From contig NZ_JAXRUV010000001.1 of NCBI RefSeq assembly GCF_034497705.1, positions 496,001 to 560,000 of the forward strand: 64,000 nucleotides of DNA, read 5' to 3'. Under the pieces are notes generated by a model, which worked only from the letters and a program-made list of their open reading frames with translations, was not told the origin of the DNA and did not search any database. The stretch comes from Marinococcus luteus_A. Its GTDB lineage: Bacteria; Bacillota; Bacilli; Bacillales; Marinococcaceae. Every line of letters starts with the position of its first letter. Position 1 is the first letter of the stretch. This document shows, in pieces, positions 16,077 to 23,770 of this stretch. The position numbers and the translations under genes were made by a program.

Positions 16077-16316
16077 ATGAGTAACTTTGCTTACACTAAG
16101 CGCGGAAAAACCAATGAGATTCTCATCGGCGCGTACAAGGAAATTATTAATGCGTATTACGGGGAAGAGATTTATTCGTTTGAAACCGAAGAGGAATTAT
16201 TTCACAGCATTCAAACGTATCGCCAAAAAGAGTATATTATTACCCGCCTGAGTGAACTACCCATCATCGACGCGATGTGGAAGAAGGAAGGGGCTGCCCG
16301 CTACGATACCGAGTAG
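16077..16316 (+). CDS. small conserved protein, paralogue of 33409-33672
   Basis: This 79-residue protein is not recognised. It shares the blocks F(E/N)TEEEL, a central Ile/Ile-rich helix and LP(I/V)-(I/L)-(D/N)-x-x-WK with the product of 33409-33672, 17 kb away. The two are clear paralogues. No export or membrane signal is present. It is followed within its stop region by a strong terminator, so it is probably monocistronic. Confidence 0.6.
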   Translation: MSNFAYTKRGKTNEILIGAYKEIINAYYGEEIYSFETEEELFHSIQTYRQKEYIITRLSELPIIDAMWKKEGAARYDTE

Positions 16317-16327
16317 CGGGTTTTTTT
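16297..16327 (+). terminator. intrinsic terminator
   Basis: CCCGCTAC pairs with GTAGCGGG, followed by seven T. The stem overlaps the 3' end of the preceding gene. Confidence 0.85.
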
Positions 16328-16492
16328 GTGCTTAATTGTAGGCTGGGTGGAAACAGTTCCGGTCATGAAAAAAATTCATCGTACATAATAGTTTTTCCTC
16401 CCCCGAAACGAACCATCCATACAATATACAACATGGGGAAGACGAAAAATAAATTCGATGTTTTCTCTAACATTCCCAAAGAGGTGAAAAGC

Positions 16493-17338
16493 GTGAGCAA
16501 GCATCAGGAACTGCGGGCGATCATGAAGAAAATGAGCGGACAGGATCATATTATCACGGTGCCGCGTATCTTTATCGATTTTTTGGACGGCGATTTGAAC
16601 ACGGCGCTGGTTTTAAATCAGCTCGTGTTCTACGCCGACAAAACAAAGCGCACCGACGGCTTCTTTTACAAAAGCTACGGCGAATGGGAGGCGGAGACTG
16701 GATTAACCCGGCGTAAAATCAAAGGGTCGATCGATAAGCTGATCAACAAAGAGCTGGTCACCACCAGGCTGAAAAAAGCGAACGGGGCGCCGACGCTTCA
16801 CTACGCGCTGGATTACGACAAAATGTTGAATTCGATTATGACAAAGTGCGCTATTGCATCCGAACAATCTGTCACCAAACCGGATTCGGACAAAGTGTCG
16901 GATTCCATAACAGATGATCTGCAGTTGAATTCGACAGATGAATTAAACAGTAGTCCCCGAGCCGTCGACAGCGTTGTTCAGTTTTACGAAGAAAATTTTG
17001 GCGGGACGATGACTGCCTACCACCGGGAGCGATTGGGTGACTGGTCTGAGGTGCTTTCCCCGGAGATCGTTATTCGGGCATTAGAGACTACCATTTGCCA
17101 GGGCGGCCGCAGCCTGAAATACGCCGAACGAATCCTGAATGATTGGCAGCGGTTCAACTGTCGCACGCTTGATGATGTAGAGAAGTACGAAGAAACGAAA
17201 AAACAGCAGAAGGAGGCACGCCGACATGGAAGGAACAGCCAGAGGCATGCAGGAGGTACTCGACAGTCTCGAAAAGAAATCAGCGGAAGTGAAAAGCAAT
17301 CCACTCTCGGCCACGGATGGTACCGACCGGGAGGATGA
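16493..17338 (+). CDS. DnaD-domain replication protein (phage-type)
   Basis: This 281-residue protein resembles YqaL-type replication initiators. Residues ~15-120 form a winged-helix domain (YGEWEAETGLTRRKIKGSID). Residues ~160-245 form a DnaD C-terminal domain (VVQFYEENFGGTM ... LKYAERILNDWQ). The GTG at 16493 is chosen because GAGGTG precedes it and the longer frame crosses a terminator. It is followed by a DnaC-type loader gene that begins inside it (113-nt overlap), the classic DnaD-DnaC pair of prophages such as skin. It probably recruits the helicase loader to an origin. Confidence 0.8.
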   Translation: MSKHQELRAIMKKMSGQDHIITVPRIFIDFLDGDLNTALVLNQLVFYADKTKRTDGFFYKSYGEWEAETGLTRRKIKGSIDKLINKELVTTRLKKANGAPTLHYALDYDKMLNSIMTKCAIASEQSVTKPDSDKVSDSITDDLQLNSTDELNSSPRAVDSVVQFYEENFGGTMTAYHRERLGDWSEVLSPEIVIRALETTICQGGRSLKYAERILNDWQRFNCRTLDDVEKYEETKKQQKEARRHGRNSQRHAGGTRQSRKEISGSEKQSTLGHGWYRPGG

Positions 17339-18098
17339 TTATCAGTGCACGGTATGCAAGGATCAGACCGGCTGGCTGGAAAAGGTGGAGGGAGTGGAAA
17401 AATGGGTCATCTGCCCATGCATTCGCGAGCGCCGGACGCAGCGGCTGCTCCAATTCAGTGAAATCACCGAAAGCTTCCGGAACGTCACCTTCGGGCAGTT
17501 TCAGACCGACAACGTGGATCCGCAGGTAGCGAGTATGAAGGAAGCTGCGCTCGCCTATTACAGCAACTACCAGGAGCTCCGAAAGCAGCGAGAGAACAGC
17601 ATGCTGATCATGGGGGCTCCGGGCTGCGGCAAAACGCATATCCTGACGGCGCTCAGCAACAATCTCATGCAGCGCAAAAAGATCGAGGAAGAGGGCGGAC
17701 AGAAGCAGGGTGTATCCGTCCAATATTTTCCGTACGTTGAAGGGTTCAACGACCTTCGAGATGACTTCACCCTTTTGGAGCGGAAAATGGAGCGCATGAA
17801 AAAGGCGGATGTACTGTTTATCGATGATTTGTTTAAGCCGGTGAAGCAGTGGACGAAGGACGGATATGAGCGAGTGCCGCGGGCGACCGCCTGGCAGATC
17901 GAGCAGATGTACGCCGTGATCAATCACCGGTATCTGAATCACCTGCCGATTCTCGTTTCCACGGAACTAATCATGGAAGAGCTCGTGGATGTTGACGACG
18001 CGCTCGCGTCCCGGATCGTGCAGATGTGCAAATCCTTTCTGGTGACAATCACCGGCCCGAAAAACGACTTAAACTACCGGCTGAGAGGAGTGTATTAA
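17226..18098 (+). CDS. DnaC/DnaI-type helicase loader ATPase
   Basis: This 290-residue AAA+ protein has an N-terminal zinc-finger-like cluster (CTVC near residue 39 and CPC near 61), Walker A GAPGCGKT at ~130 and Walker B VLFIDDLF at ~197. A conserved sensor-type segment (LPILVSTE) and an arginine near ASRIVQMC follow. It should load replicative helicase at the site marked by the DnaD partner. The ATG follows AAGGAGG inside the 3' end of the DnaD gene. It is similar in layout to YqaM of the B. subtilis skin element. Confidence 0.82.
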   Translation: MEGTARGMQEVLDSLEKKSAEVKSNPLSATDGTDREDDYQCTVCKDQTGWLEKVEGVEKWVICPCIRERRTQRLLQFSEITESFRNVTFGQFQTDNVDPQVASMKEAALAYYSNYQELRKQRENSMLIMGAPGCGKTHILTALSNNLMQRKKIEEEGGQKQGVSVQYFPYVEGFNDLRDDFTLLERKMERMKKADVLFIDDLFKPVKQWTKDGYERVPRATAWQIEQMYAVINHRYLNHLPILVSTELIMEELVDVDDALASRIVQMCKSFLVTITGPKNDLNYRLRGVY

Positions 18099-18245
18099 AT
18101 GGTGCCAGCGTGTGGAATAGTGTTGCAGGGAAGAAAGCTGAACGAAGCGGAAGAGCAGCTGAGGCAGGAGAGGGTGCGGAGGAACATGGAGCGCTTTAAA
18201 GAAGCGGAACGGTATTTTGAGAAGGAAAAACTTGTGGTGAAGTAA
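18099..18245 (+). CDS. small basic/charged protein downstream of helicase loader
   Basis: This 48-residue ORF begins immediately after the loader's stop codon, with GAGAGGAG before the ATG. It consists largely of a charged helix (LNEAEEQLRQERVRRNMERF). It is unrecognised and probably a phage-type accessory gene of the same operon. Confidence 0.45.
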   Translation: MVPACGIVLQGRKLNEAEEQLRQERVRRNMERFKEAERYFEKEKLVVK

Positions 18246-18338
18246 TGAAGCAGCTGAACAAAGGAATTGTTTAATATGAAAGTCTGGTTAACCGATCTAA
18301 AAATTAGGGGATAGGTTAATAAATAACGGGGTGGTTTA

Positions 18339-18512
18339 ATGAAAAGAAGAATCAAACTCATGGCACTTTATGGCGGCACGTTTCTTGTTATTAGTATTAT
18401 TATGAGCTACATATTTGATGGAGAGCTGGATAAAACGTTAGTTACCGGCCAGACAATCGGGGGCATTACGATCGGGTTATTTATAGCCCCGCATTTTCGG
18501 CAGGAGTCTTAG
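18339..18512 (+). CDS. small membrane protein
   Basis: This 57-residue ORF starts at ATG 18339. It has two hydrophobic segments: LYGGTFLVISIIMSYIF (~9-25) and QTIGGITIGLFIAP (~38-51). The start is preceded by a weak GGGGTGG site. Function is unknown. Confidence 0.45.
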   Translation: MKRRIKLMALYGGTFLVISIIMSYIFDGELDKTLVTGQTIGGITIGLFIAPHFRQES

Positions 18513-18527
18513 GGGAAGGACCACAGG

Positions 18528-18719
18528 CTGATACGAATTAACAGAATTATCACGAACACGATGTATATTTTTCTGATAATATTTTTAATCATGTTCAGCC
18601 TGCATTTTATATCGGATTCTATCGATGGGAGAGCGCTGTCGTTCTCTTCGATTCCTTTAATCCTAACGTTAATAATCAAACTTATTTATCGGTGGCGGGT
18701 GAAAGAATTTTTAGGGTAG
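18528..18719 (+). CDS. small membrane protein, uncertain start
   Basis: The open frame encodes two hydrophobic helices (MYIFLIIFLIMFSLHFI and IPLILTLIIKLIY) and ends VKEFLG. An AGGGGAAGGA site precedes a CTG at 18528; the first ATG (18561) lacks a ribosome binding site. It is close in size and layout to the preceding small membrane gene, so the pair may act together. Confidence 0.35.
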   Translation: MIRINRIITNTMYIFLIIFLIMFSLHFISDSIDGRALSFSSIPLILTLIIKLIYRWRVKEFLG

Positions 18720-18800
18720 AAAAATTGCCGCATGTATTTGCTCAGATTAACTAGTGCATACTGCATTAACCTTGGCGAACACCTGGCCGTTCACATTCAC

Positions 18801-19354
18801 TTAATCCGACGATTCGAGCTCGACATCCTGATCCGGTGCGTTTTCCATCTCAATATCGCTATCCTCCGCAATGTCCCCTAAAACCAATGGAACATCCGTG
18901 TTTGGGGCAAATCCATCGAAGCCGCCATACAAAGCTATCGTTAAACCAACCTTCAAATAACTACCCTCTGGGGCAGTGACTAAATAAGTATGTTTATCCT
19001 CTGACGGTGCATGCATTCTGTAAACACGCTCGTCGTAAGGGTTGAAGTTTTCGTGGGGCGAATATTCATGAGTGATCTCGCCCTCTACCACGATAGGAGC
19101 GCCTTCCTGCATATCCTCATGATACGGTTCAGCCGCGTCCTTTAAATTCTCCTCAACATCGATTTCTTCAGACGGCTGGCCACCGATTCCTCCGGGGAAG
19201 AGCTTTCCTCCGTATTGTTATTTTGTTGTTGCTCAGACGCTTCCTGCTCGTTGTTTTCCTTCTCGTCCGGGGAAGCGTTCTCCCCCAGACTACAGCCCGC
19301 TGAAAAAATACCGAAAGAAACGCCCAGGGCAAGTAACATAGTTTTCTTTTTCAT
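18801..19354 (-). pseudogene. lipoprotein gene split by a frameshift
   Basis: The first part (19354 down to 19142) encodes a lipoprotein signal peptide, MKKKTMLLALGVSFGIFSAG followed by Cys21, and a Ser/Glu/Gln linker, then stops. The downstream minus-strand frame, 18801 up to about 19180, continues with GGQPSEEIDVEENLKDAAEP and an OB-like domain to a stop. One base lost or gained near 19175-19190 would join them into a protein of about 185 residues. It could be a true pseudogene, a phase-variable gene or a sequencing error. Confidence 0.65.
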
Positions 19355-19529
19355 CGAATTCCTCCAGCCTGTATGAAATATAAAAGCATTCGTTTAATTT
19401 ATAATACTACTATTTAAAGTTTCATGCTTTTTATGCAGGTAGCTTTATTTCGATCAGCTGTTTGCAGGGCAAAAAAAGCCATAAAAGTCTGTTAGGGCTT
19501 CTGCATTAATATTTTCGGGGAGAGGACGC

Positions 19530-19541
19530 GTGCTGCACTAC
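19530..19541. promoter_or_regulatory. palindromic site GTGCTGCACTAC
   Basis: Member of a group of four related sites sharing CACTAC in this 1.1-kb region. Confidence 0.35.
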
Positions 19542-19628
19542 AAAACCCGCCGGCACCTTACAATCGTCCTTTTTTATGAATTAATGTAAGGAAATAGAAG
19601 GAAATCCTCCGGAATTGGCGAAAGATAT

Positions 19629-19641
19629 GTAGTGACACTAC
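19629..19641. promoter_or_regulatory. palindromic site GTAGTGACACTAC
   Basis: A perfect six-base inverted repeat around one base, 19 nt before the start of the 57-residue gene. The stretch from CACTACTA to GGGATTGAAATG is also found at the 20031 gene. A repressor site overlapping the promoter is plausible. Confidence 0.5.
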
Positions 19642-19659
19642 TATTTTAGGGGGATTGAA

Positions 19660-19833
19660 ATGACAAAAACGATTCAAGTAGGAGACACGTACCGTGATAG
19701 GAACAGTGGAAAGGAATATAAGGTCACGAGTTTTAACGGCAATTCAGTCCTGCTCACAAAAGAAGAAACGTCATTGGCTGTGATACCAGTTATCGACGAA
19801 GAGGTTCGTTTACCAGGATTTATCAAGGTGTAA
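19660..19833 (+). CDS. small protein of unknown function
   Basis: This 57-residue ORF starts at ATG 19660 after AGGGGG. It reads MTKTIQVGDTYRDRNSGKEY and appears to be a small beta barrel (GDTY, YKVTSFNGNSVLLT, EEVRLPGFIKV). Its upstream region is shared with the gene at 20031, implying co-regulation. It is followed by a terminator. No family was recognised. Confidence 0.55.
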   Translation: MTKTIQVGDTYRDRNSGKEYKVTSFNGNSVLLTKEETSLAVIPVIDEEVRLPGFIKV

Positions 19834-19858
19834 GCCGCTATTATAATTTAAATGTTTT

Positions 19859-19883
19859 GGCGCTCTGGCAGGAGCGCTTTTTT
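19859..19883 (+). terminator. intrinsic terminator
   Basis: GCGCTC pairs with GAGCGC around TGGCAG, followed by T-run. Confidence 0.75.
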
Positions 19884-19997
19884 ATGTGTCCAAAGAAAAA
19901 AGAACATCCCTTAATCTGCTCCGGGCGGGCCAGTGTCAGTGATTACGTATTAGCAAATTTAAAAAACAAAAGGTTTCTCTCTGACGGTTAAAGGCTA

Positions 19998-20009
19998 TAG
20001 TGACCACTA
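19998..20009. promoter_or_regulatory. palindromic site TAGTGACCACTA
   Basis: Five-base inverted repeat overlapping a TATAGT that could serve as -10 for the gene at 20031. Related to the site at 19629. Confidence 0.45.
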
Positions 20010-20030
20010 CTAGTACTGGGAGGGATTGAA

Positions 20031-20447
20031 ATGAACGAGGAAGAAATAACTGCAAAGATAGAGGAACTCGAAACGGGGCTGGACCGCTCAAGTGATACGC
20101 TGGAAAACGATCACGATGTGCCTGTGAATAAAACAAAGGCGGATAACGGAGCGTCTGTAGTTTATGAATACGGCAGTGAGGATAAAACCAATGCTGCCCA
20201 GGAGCCGACCAATCTTCGCGTGGAATTTGATAGGGAACAGAGCGATGAATTCAATGCAAAAGCTGTTTTCCAGACAAACAGGCATAACAAGGAAATTGCA
20301 GGCGGGGAAAAGTCGTTTGACACATTGTATTTATCGAATGGAAATGAAGGCACGTGGAGAATTGATGCTGTTGACGGTAAAGAACTGGAGCAGAATGATC
20401 TGGAAAAAATCATCGCCTATACCTTTCAAAGCTATTTACTGGAGTAA
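20031..20447 (+). CDS. acidic protein of unknown function
   Basis: This 138-residue protein has no signal peptide or membrane segment. The N-terminal ~30 residues are a charged helix (EEITAKIEELETGLDRSSDT). The rest is beta-rich, with GNEGTWRIDAVDGKELE and a C-terminal IAYTFQSYLLE helix. It has the same upstream operator-like palindrome and GGGATTGAAATG start context as the 57-residue gene at 19660. Function is unknown. Confidence 0.55.
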   Translation: MNEEEITAKIEELETGLDRSSDTLENDHDVPVNKTKADNGASVVYEYGSEDKTNAAQEPTNLRVEFDREQSDEFNAKAVFQTNRHNKEIAGGEKSFDTLYLSNGNEGTWRIDAVDGKELEQNDLEKIIAYTFQSYLLE

Positions 20448-20589
20448 GTCACTGGAAGCCGGTTTTCTGCTTAGGATACTTGTCCTGCATAAAAACGAAA
20501 AAGACCCTGTGCGTACACAGGGCAAACTGAGGGAATATACCTTTGTAAATTCCAGTCCTATCCTTCATCCAGGGAGATGATATAGAGAA

Positions 20590-20601
20590 GTGGTGCACTA
20601 C
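20590..20601. promoter_or_regulatory. palindromic site GTGGTGCACTAC
   Basis: Fourth site of the CACTAC group. The following TTATTTTA resembles the flank of the site at 19629. Confidence 0.35.
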
Positions 20602-20606
20602 TTATT

Positions 20607-20620
20607 TTAAAGCGCTTACA
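20607..20620. promoter_or_regulatory. cre-like (CcpA) site
   Basis: TTAAAGCGCTTACA matches the catabolite-responsive consensus TGWAARCGYTWNCA at 13 of 14 positions. No gene start is close on either strand. Confidence 0.45.
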
Positions 20621-20674
20621 TTTTAAATTCACGAGGCAATAGTCCTTTTTTATAGACTGAGGCTTTTCTGTTAA

Positions 20675-20703
20675 TAAAAAAGCCCCGCGGGGAACACGGG
20701 GCT
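20675..20703 (-). terminator. terminator of Excalibur protein gene
   Basis: On the minus strand AGCCCCG pairs with CGGGGCT and is followed by T6, about 120 nt after the stop of the 20824-21747 gene. Confidence 0.7.
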
Positions 20704-20823
20704 GGTCTCAGGAGCGGGATGAAACATTCATCCCACATGTACTTTATCGGATGAACTGTATTCATTAATGAGTCCTTGGATAGAAATAATGTCAAAAATA
20801 TTCAAAGAGCGAGCAGCCTGCTG

Positions 20824-21747
20824 TTAACGGTTGCTCGCTCTTTGAATGGCCCGCTCCACCTCTTCTTCGGAGACATTGAATTCGGCAGCGGTAGCTTCCA
20901 CCGGGCTGGCACCCGTGCTTTCATCGTACGCCGGACCCGCCCAATAAAAGTACATGTCCAGCTGTTTGTCGGTCGGGTATTCCTCCCGCTGCTTCGGCAG
21001 GCCTTCATTGTTCATGGAGCCATAAAACGTGTTAATCTCGTGGTCGCTGTAGTCGCCAGGTTCATAATTTTCTGCCGCCGCGATTTCTCCGTTAGGGAAG
21101 TAATCCGTTTTTCCGTAAACGTAGCTGCCATAATCCATCGCTTTTTTGGCATCAACAAAGTTGATCGTCAAAAGGTGAAATTCTTTCTGGTCTTTCACCT
21201 CCATGATTACCTCGTCACTGATGGTATCAATATCCACTTCATCAATCGAAACAGGGTCTGCTTCCAGGATCACATAATAATTCAGATAAATGCCATTATC
21301 GTACGTCGCATTTTCCCCTTCGTGCACTGTGTACGAAGGAACCTCTGCTTCAGGAGCCCCGCCGGTCTGTTCCTTTTCATAAGCCGTGAATTCATCATTC
21401 ATGTCTTCGGACAGCACTGCGCAGGGTACGCCGTCGTTATTGGCATCAAGACTGCCGGGATCATTTTCAGAGCTGTATTCGTGCTCCGTCCAGTAGTCAT
21501 ACAGCTGTTGATCGTCTTCGAAATCACTGCAGCTTTTTAACGCTGCTTCTTCATCAGCCGTTTCTGTCTCTGCAGCAGCTTTTTCTTCACGGAGGTTTTC
21601 TTCCGTGTTACTTGCCGATTTTCCCCCTAATACAGCGGCGATGACTCCAGCAATAAGAAGCACGTAAACCAGAGAGGCCGTCGCAAGCTTCCATCTCGTG
21701 CCTGTCCGGAACCCGGGAAGGTGCCGCCATTTTCTTTTTTTCTGCAT
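20824..21747 (-). CDS. membrane-anchored Excalibur-domain protein
   Basis: This 307-residue protein has a basic N-terminus, one membrane segment (LATASLVYVLLIAGVIAAVLGG, ~21-42) and an acidic coiled region. A central Excalibur-type calcium-binding domain follows (CSDFEDDQQLYDYW ... SLDANNDGVPC, ~74-110). The C-terminal ~180 residues are unrecognised and contain two short aromatic blocks. It is probably exposed on the cell surface. Another Excalibur protein, the thermonuclease at 23771, is 3 kb away. Confidence 0.7.
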   Translation of the reverse strand: MQKKRKWRHLPGFRTGTRWKLATASLVYVLLIAGVIAAVLGGKSASNTEENLREEKAAAETETADEEAALKSCSDFEDDQQLYDYWTEHEYSSENDPGSLDANNDGVPCAVLSEDMNDEFTAYEKEQTGGAPEAEVPSYTVHEGENATYDNGIYLNYYVILEADPVSIDEVDIDTISDEVIMEVKDQKEFHLLTINFVDAKKAMDYGSYVYGKTDYFPNGEIAAAENYEPGDYSDHEINTFYGSMNNEGLPKQREEYPTDKQLDMYFYWAGPAYDESTGASPVEATAAEFNVSEEEVERAIQRASNR

Positions 21748-21784
21748 GAAACTCCCCCTGGATATACTGCTTATCTCAATTTCC

Positions 21785-22096
21785 CTATACGCGGTTCGTC
21801 TGTTTAATCGTTTTTAGGAAATGTTCTTCTTTCGATTTGAATTCAAGCTCACTGACTTTGCTTAAAATAAAATGGTATTTAGAGATTTCGCCGCTGATTT
21901 TTAATCCCTTTAAAAAGGCATCCGCCGCCTGTCTGATTTCTGCTGTCCCCCGGGAGCTTTCAAACACGATGACGTTCCGGGTAACCTGTCTAGCTTTGCC
22001 GTTTGCGGCCAGGTGCGTAATTAAATCGAGCAGATTGTCGTAGTTGCTGGTTTTCGTATTGTTGATTAAATCGACACTAATCAGAAAAACGCCCAC
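21785..22096 (-). CDS. Cas2/SinR-like ferredoxin-fold protein
   Basis: This 103-residue protein begins at GTG 22096, preceded by GAGGGGGG. The order is strand MGVFLISVDLIN, helix NYDNLLDLITHLAA, strand VTRNVIVFESS, helix AEIRQAADAFLKGL, then a strand near ISKYHFILSKV. This is the layout of the SinR/Cas2-like family, in which the early Asp is conserved. No cas1 or CRISPR array is present, so a CRISPR role is unlikely. Members are often annotated only as SinR family; activity is unknown, and RNase activity is possible but unproven. Confidence 0.55.
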   Translation of the reverse strand: MGVFLISVDLINNTKTSNYDNLLDLITHLAANGKARQVTRNVIVFESSRGTAEIRQAADAFLKGLKISGEISKYHFILSKVSELEFKSKEEHFLKTIKQTNRV

Positions 22097-22159
22097 CAAG
22101 CATCCCCCCTCGAAAGAATGAGCAGGCACATCTATGCCATTTTTTGTGCCAGCCCGCAG

Positions 22160-22185
22160 AAAACCCCGTTTTTCCTCCCGCGGGG
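22160..22185 (-). terminator. terminator of small membrane peptide gene
   Basis: On the minus strand CCCCG pairs with CGGGG followed by TTTTC, just after the stop at 22186. Confidence 0.55.
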
Positions 22186-22269
22186 TCAGTCCTGCTTTGC
22201 CTGTTGGTTTTTCGCATACGCTGTCCAGCCAAGGTAAATAACAATTAAAGCGGCAATAATGGAAGCCAT
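22186..22269 (-). CDS. 27-residue single-pass membrane peptide
   Basis: The ORF MASIIAALIVIYLGWTAYAK followed by NQQAKQD has a GGGAGG site before its ATG. It consists of one hydrophobic helix and a short polar tail. Tiny membrane peptides of this form are common in Bacillaceae as regulators or stress proteins, but no function can be assigned. Confidence 0.5.
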   Translation of the reverse strand: MASIIAALIVIYLGWTAYAKNQQAKQD

Positions 22270-22399
22270 CGCGCCCCGCCTCCCGTCATTTGTTAAGCCT
22301 ATTGTACCACAGGAAAATAGAGGTAGGGGTTGTCAAATACGCCTGCGGACTGCCTTTTGAACGTACAGCTGAAATGAAGAAGGCAAAGGGGCGGTTACT

Positions 22400-22606
22400 T
22401 TGAATTACGAACCAGGCACGCGCGTATTCAGCGAGGCAAGGCAACAGTGGGGCGTGATGATGCTTCAAAATCACCACCAGGGACCGGAGTGGTACTATAT
22501 TAAATTTACGCCGGTCCGCTCGGGGTGGCATCATGAAAGCGATCTGTGGGAGGCAGGGGAGGTGTTCGCCTGGAGCTGGGAGCGTCACCGGGCCGGACAA
22601 ATCTGA
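22400..22606 (+). CDS. small protein of unknown function, Trp-rich
   Basis: This 68-residue protein starts at TTG after AGGGGCGG. It has a beta-rich, Trp-rich sequence (EPGTRVFSEARQQWGVMM, WYYIKFTPVRSGWHHESDLW) typical of small SH3-like or Tudor-like folds. It is unrecognised and lies just upstream of the 68-residue gene at 22699. Confidence 0.5.
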   Translation: MNYEPGTRVFSEARQQWGVMMLQNHHQGPEWYYIKFTPVRSGWHHESDLWEAGEVFAWSWERHRAGQI

Positions 22607-22698
22607 TTGCGGTGGCGTCATTTTTTCTTAATTGGTGGTCGTTTTCCCCGATTAAATGTAAAATGGATGACGGTATTAAAATTTTGGGAGGGATCGTT

Positions 22699-22905
22699 AT
22701 GTACACATCTATTATCTTTTTCATCGAAGACGGGGACCGGCTGATTGTGCCGAAGTCCAACGAGACCCCGAGCGTGGATGAAATTATTGAAAAGCTGAAA
22801 AAAGGCAAAAAGCAGGATCTGAAAATGTCCGAAGTATTCAGTGAATGGTTCAACACCGAAGTGGAATGCAAAAAAGTAACAAGCGTCAGCGTCAACTTTA
22901 TTTGA
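22699..22905 (+). CDS. small protein of unknown function
   Basis: This 68-residue protein starts at ATG 22699 after TGGGAGGG. Sequence MYTSIIFFIEDGDRLIVPKS, a basic helix EIIEKLKKGKKQDLKMSEVF and a final strand VTSVSVNFI suggest a small alpha/beta fold. A strong terminator follows at once. Confidence 0.5.
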   Translation: MYTSIIFFIEDGDRLIVPKSNETPSVDEIIEKLKKGKKQDLKMSEVFSEWFNTEVECKKVTSVSVNFI

Positions 22906-22910
22906 GAGCG

Positions 22911-22941
22911 AGCATCTGCCTGCGGGCGGATGCTTTTTTTC
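22911..22941 (+). terminator. intrinsic terminator
   Basis: A ten-pair stem AGCATCTGCC/GGCGGATGCT around TGCG is followed by T-run. Confidence 0.88.
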
Positions 22942-23054
22942 AATTGATTAAAAAATTTTTGGCGGATGGTTGTAAAAAAGGCCATCCGGACTCCTTTACT
23001 GTATAGGACGGCAAAAAGCCGGCACCTACTCGCTTCAGGAAAGGATGATGAGCA

Positions 23055-23699
23055 TTGGCACAAACATTAGGGCATCAGCTGATTACGTACGGGGAGGATC
23101 ACCTCGGCACGCCGTATGAATTCGGCGGCGATGGCACGGACACCTTTGACTGCAGCGGCTTTGTCCGCTACGTGATTGAGTACGTCACCGGCGAGAGTAT
23201 TCCGCGAACCGCAGCCAGCCAGTCGGAGACAGGCACGCCAATTTCAGACGAAGATCTGCGAACGGGAGATCTGCTGTTCTGGAAGGACACCCGCTCGGAG
23301 GACCTGAACCATAACGACGTGACCCACGTCGGCTTCTATGTGGACGGAGAGACATTTTTAGGGGCGCAGGAGTCCACCGGGGTGGCATTCGCCGACTCCA
23401 CGCGGGACTACTGGCAGTCCCGCTACGTCGGGGCCCGCCGTGTCGTCGACAGCACAGCAGGGCCGCTCACCAACGTAGGCGGAAAGGGAGACCTGCTCCG
23501 GGTGGTCGCGAGCCAGGTGAATTATCGCAGCGAACCGTCCTGGGATAGCGGGGCTGTTGCGGGTAAAGCTAACGAAGGAGAAGCATTCACGATCGAGCGC
23601 CGTGTACCGATGGAGGAACGGTCGGATCTGTTTGAACTACTGTCCGGCACGTATATTACGACGCATGAAAACTATGTGGAAGTAGTACCGCAGAATTAA
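23055..23699 (+). CDS. NlpC/P60 family peptidase
   Basis: This 214-residue cysteine peptidase is predicted to cleave gamma-D-glutamyl links in wall peptides. The catalytic Cys lies in FDCSGFVRY (about residue 33) and the His in THVGFYVDG (about 96), with a GDLLFW strand between them. The C-terminal ~65 residues (LRVVASQVNYRSEPS...) form an SH3b-like domain. No signal peptide is visible, which is unusual for this family and suggests a phage or intracellular origin. The start is TTG 23055 after AAAGGATGA; the start is less certain than the product. Confidence 0.8.
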   Translation: MAQTLGHQLITYGEDHLGTPYEFGGDGTDTFDCSGFVRYVIEYVTGESIPRTAASQSETGTPISDEDLRTGDLLFWKDTRSEDLNHNDVTHVGFYVDGETFLGAQESTGVAFADSTRDYWQSRYVGARRVVDSTAGPLTNVGGKGDLLRVVASQVNYRSEPSWDSGAVAGKANEGEAFTIERRVPMEERSDLFELLSGTYITTHENYVEVVPQN

Positions 23700-23716
23700 G
23701 GAGTCCGCTCCCGCAA

Positions 23717-23765
23717 ATAGAAAGCAGGCCCTGGCAGCGTATGCTGGGCCTGCTTTCTATTTTTA
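23717..23765. terminator. bidirectional terminator
   Basis: The 15-base arm ATAGAAAGCAGGCCC pairs perfectly with GGGCCTGCTTTCTAT, with T-runs on the plus side. It separates convergent genes. Confidence 0.85.
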
Positions 23766-23770
23766 TCCTA

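Larger units (their letters stand above)
19355..19659. other. intergenic region with repeats
   Basis: It contains an inverted repeat CCTTACA...TGTAAGG (about 19556-19591) and two of the four GTAGTG/CACTAC-type palindromes described separately. No gene is seen. Confidence 0.4.
20448..20823. other. intergenic region with orphan regulatory sites
   Basis: It contains the palindrome at 20590-20601, a strong cre-like site at 20607-20620 and the minus-strand terminator at 20675-20703. No ORF with a plausible start follows these sites, so they appear orphaned. Confidence 0.5.

Noticed and set aside
21785..22096. A CRISPR system suggested by the Cas2-like protein
   Set aside because: No repeat array, cas1 or other cas genes are present in the window.
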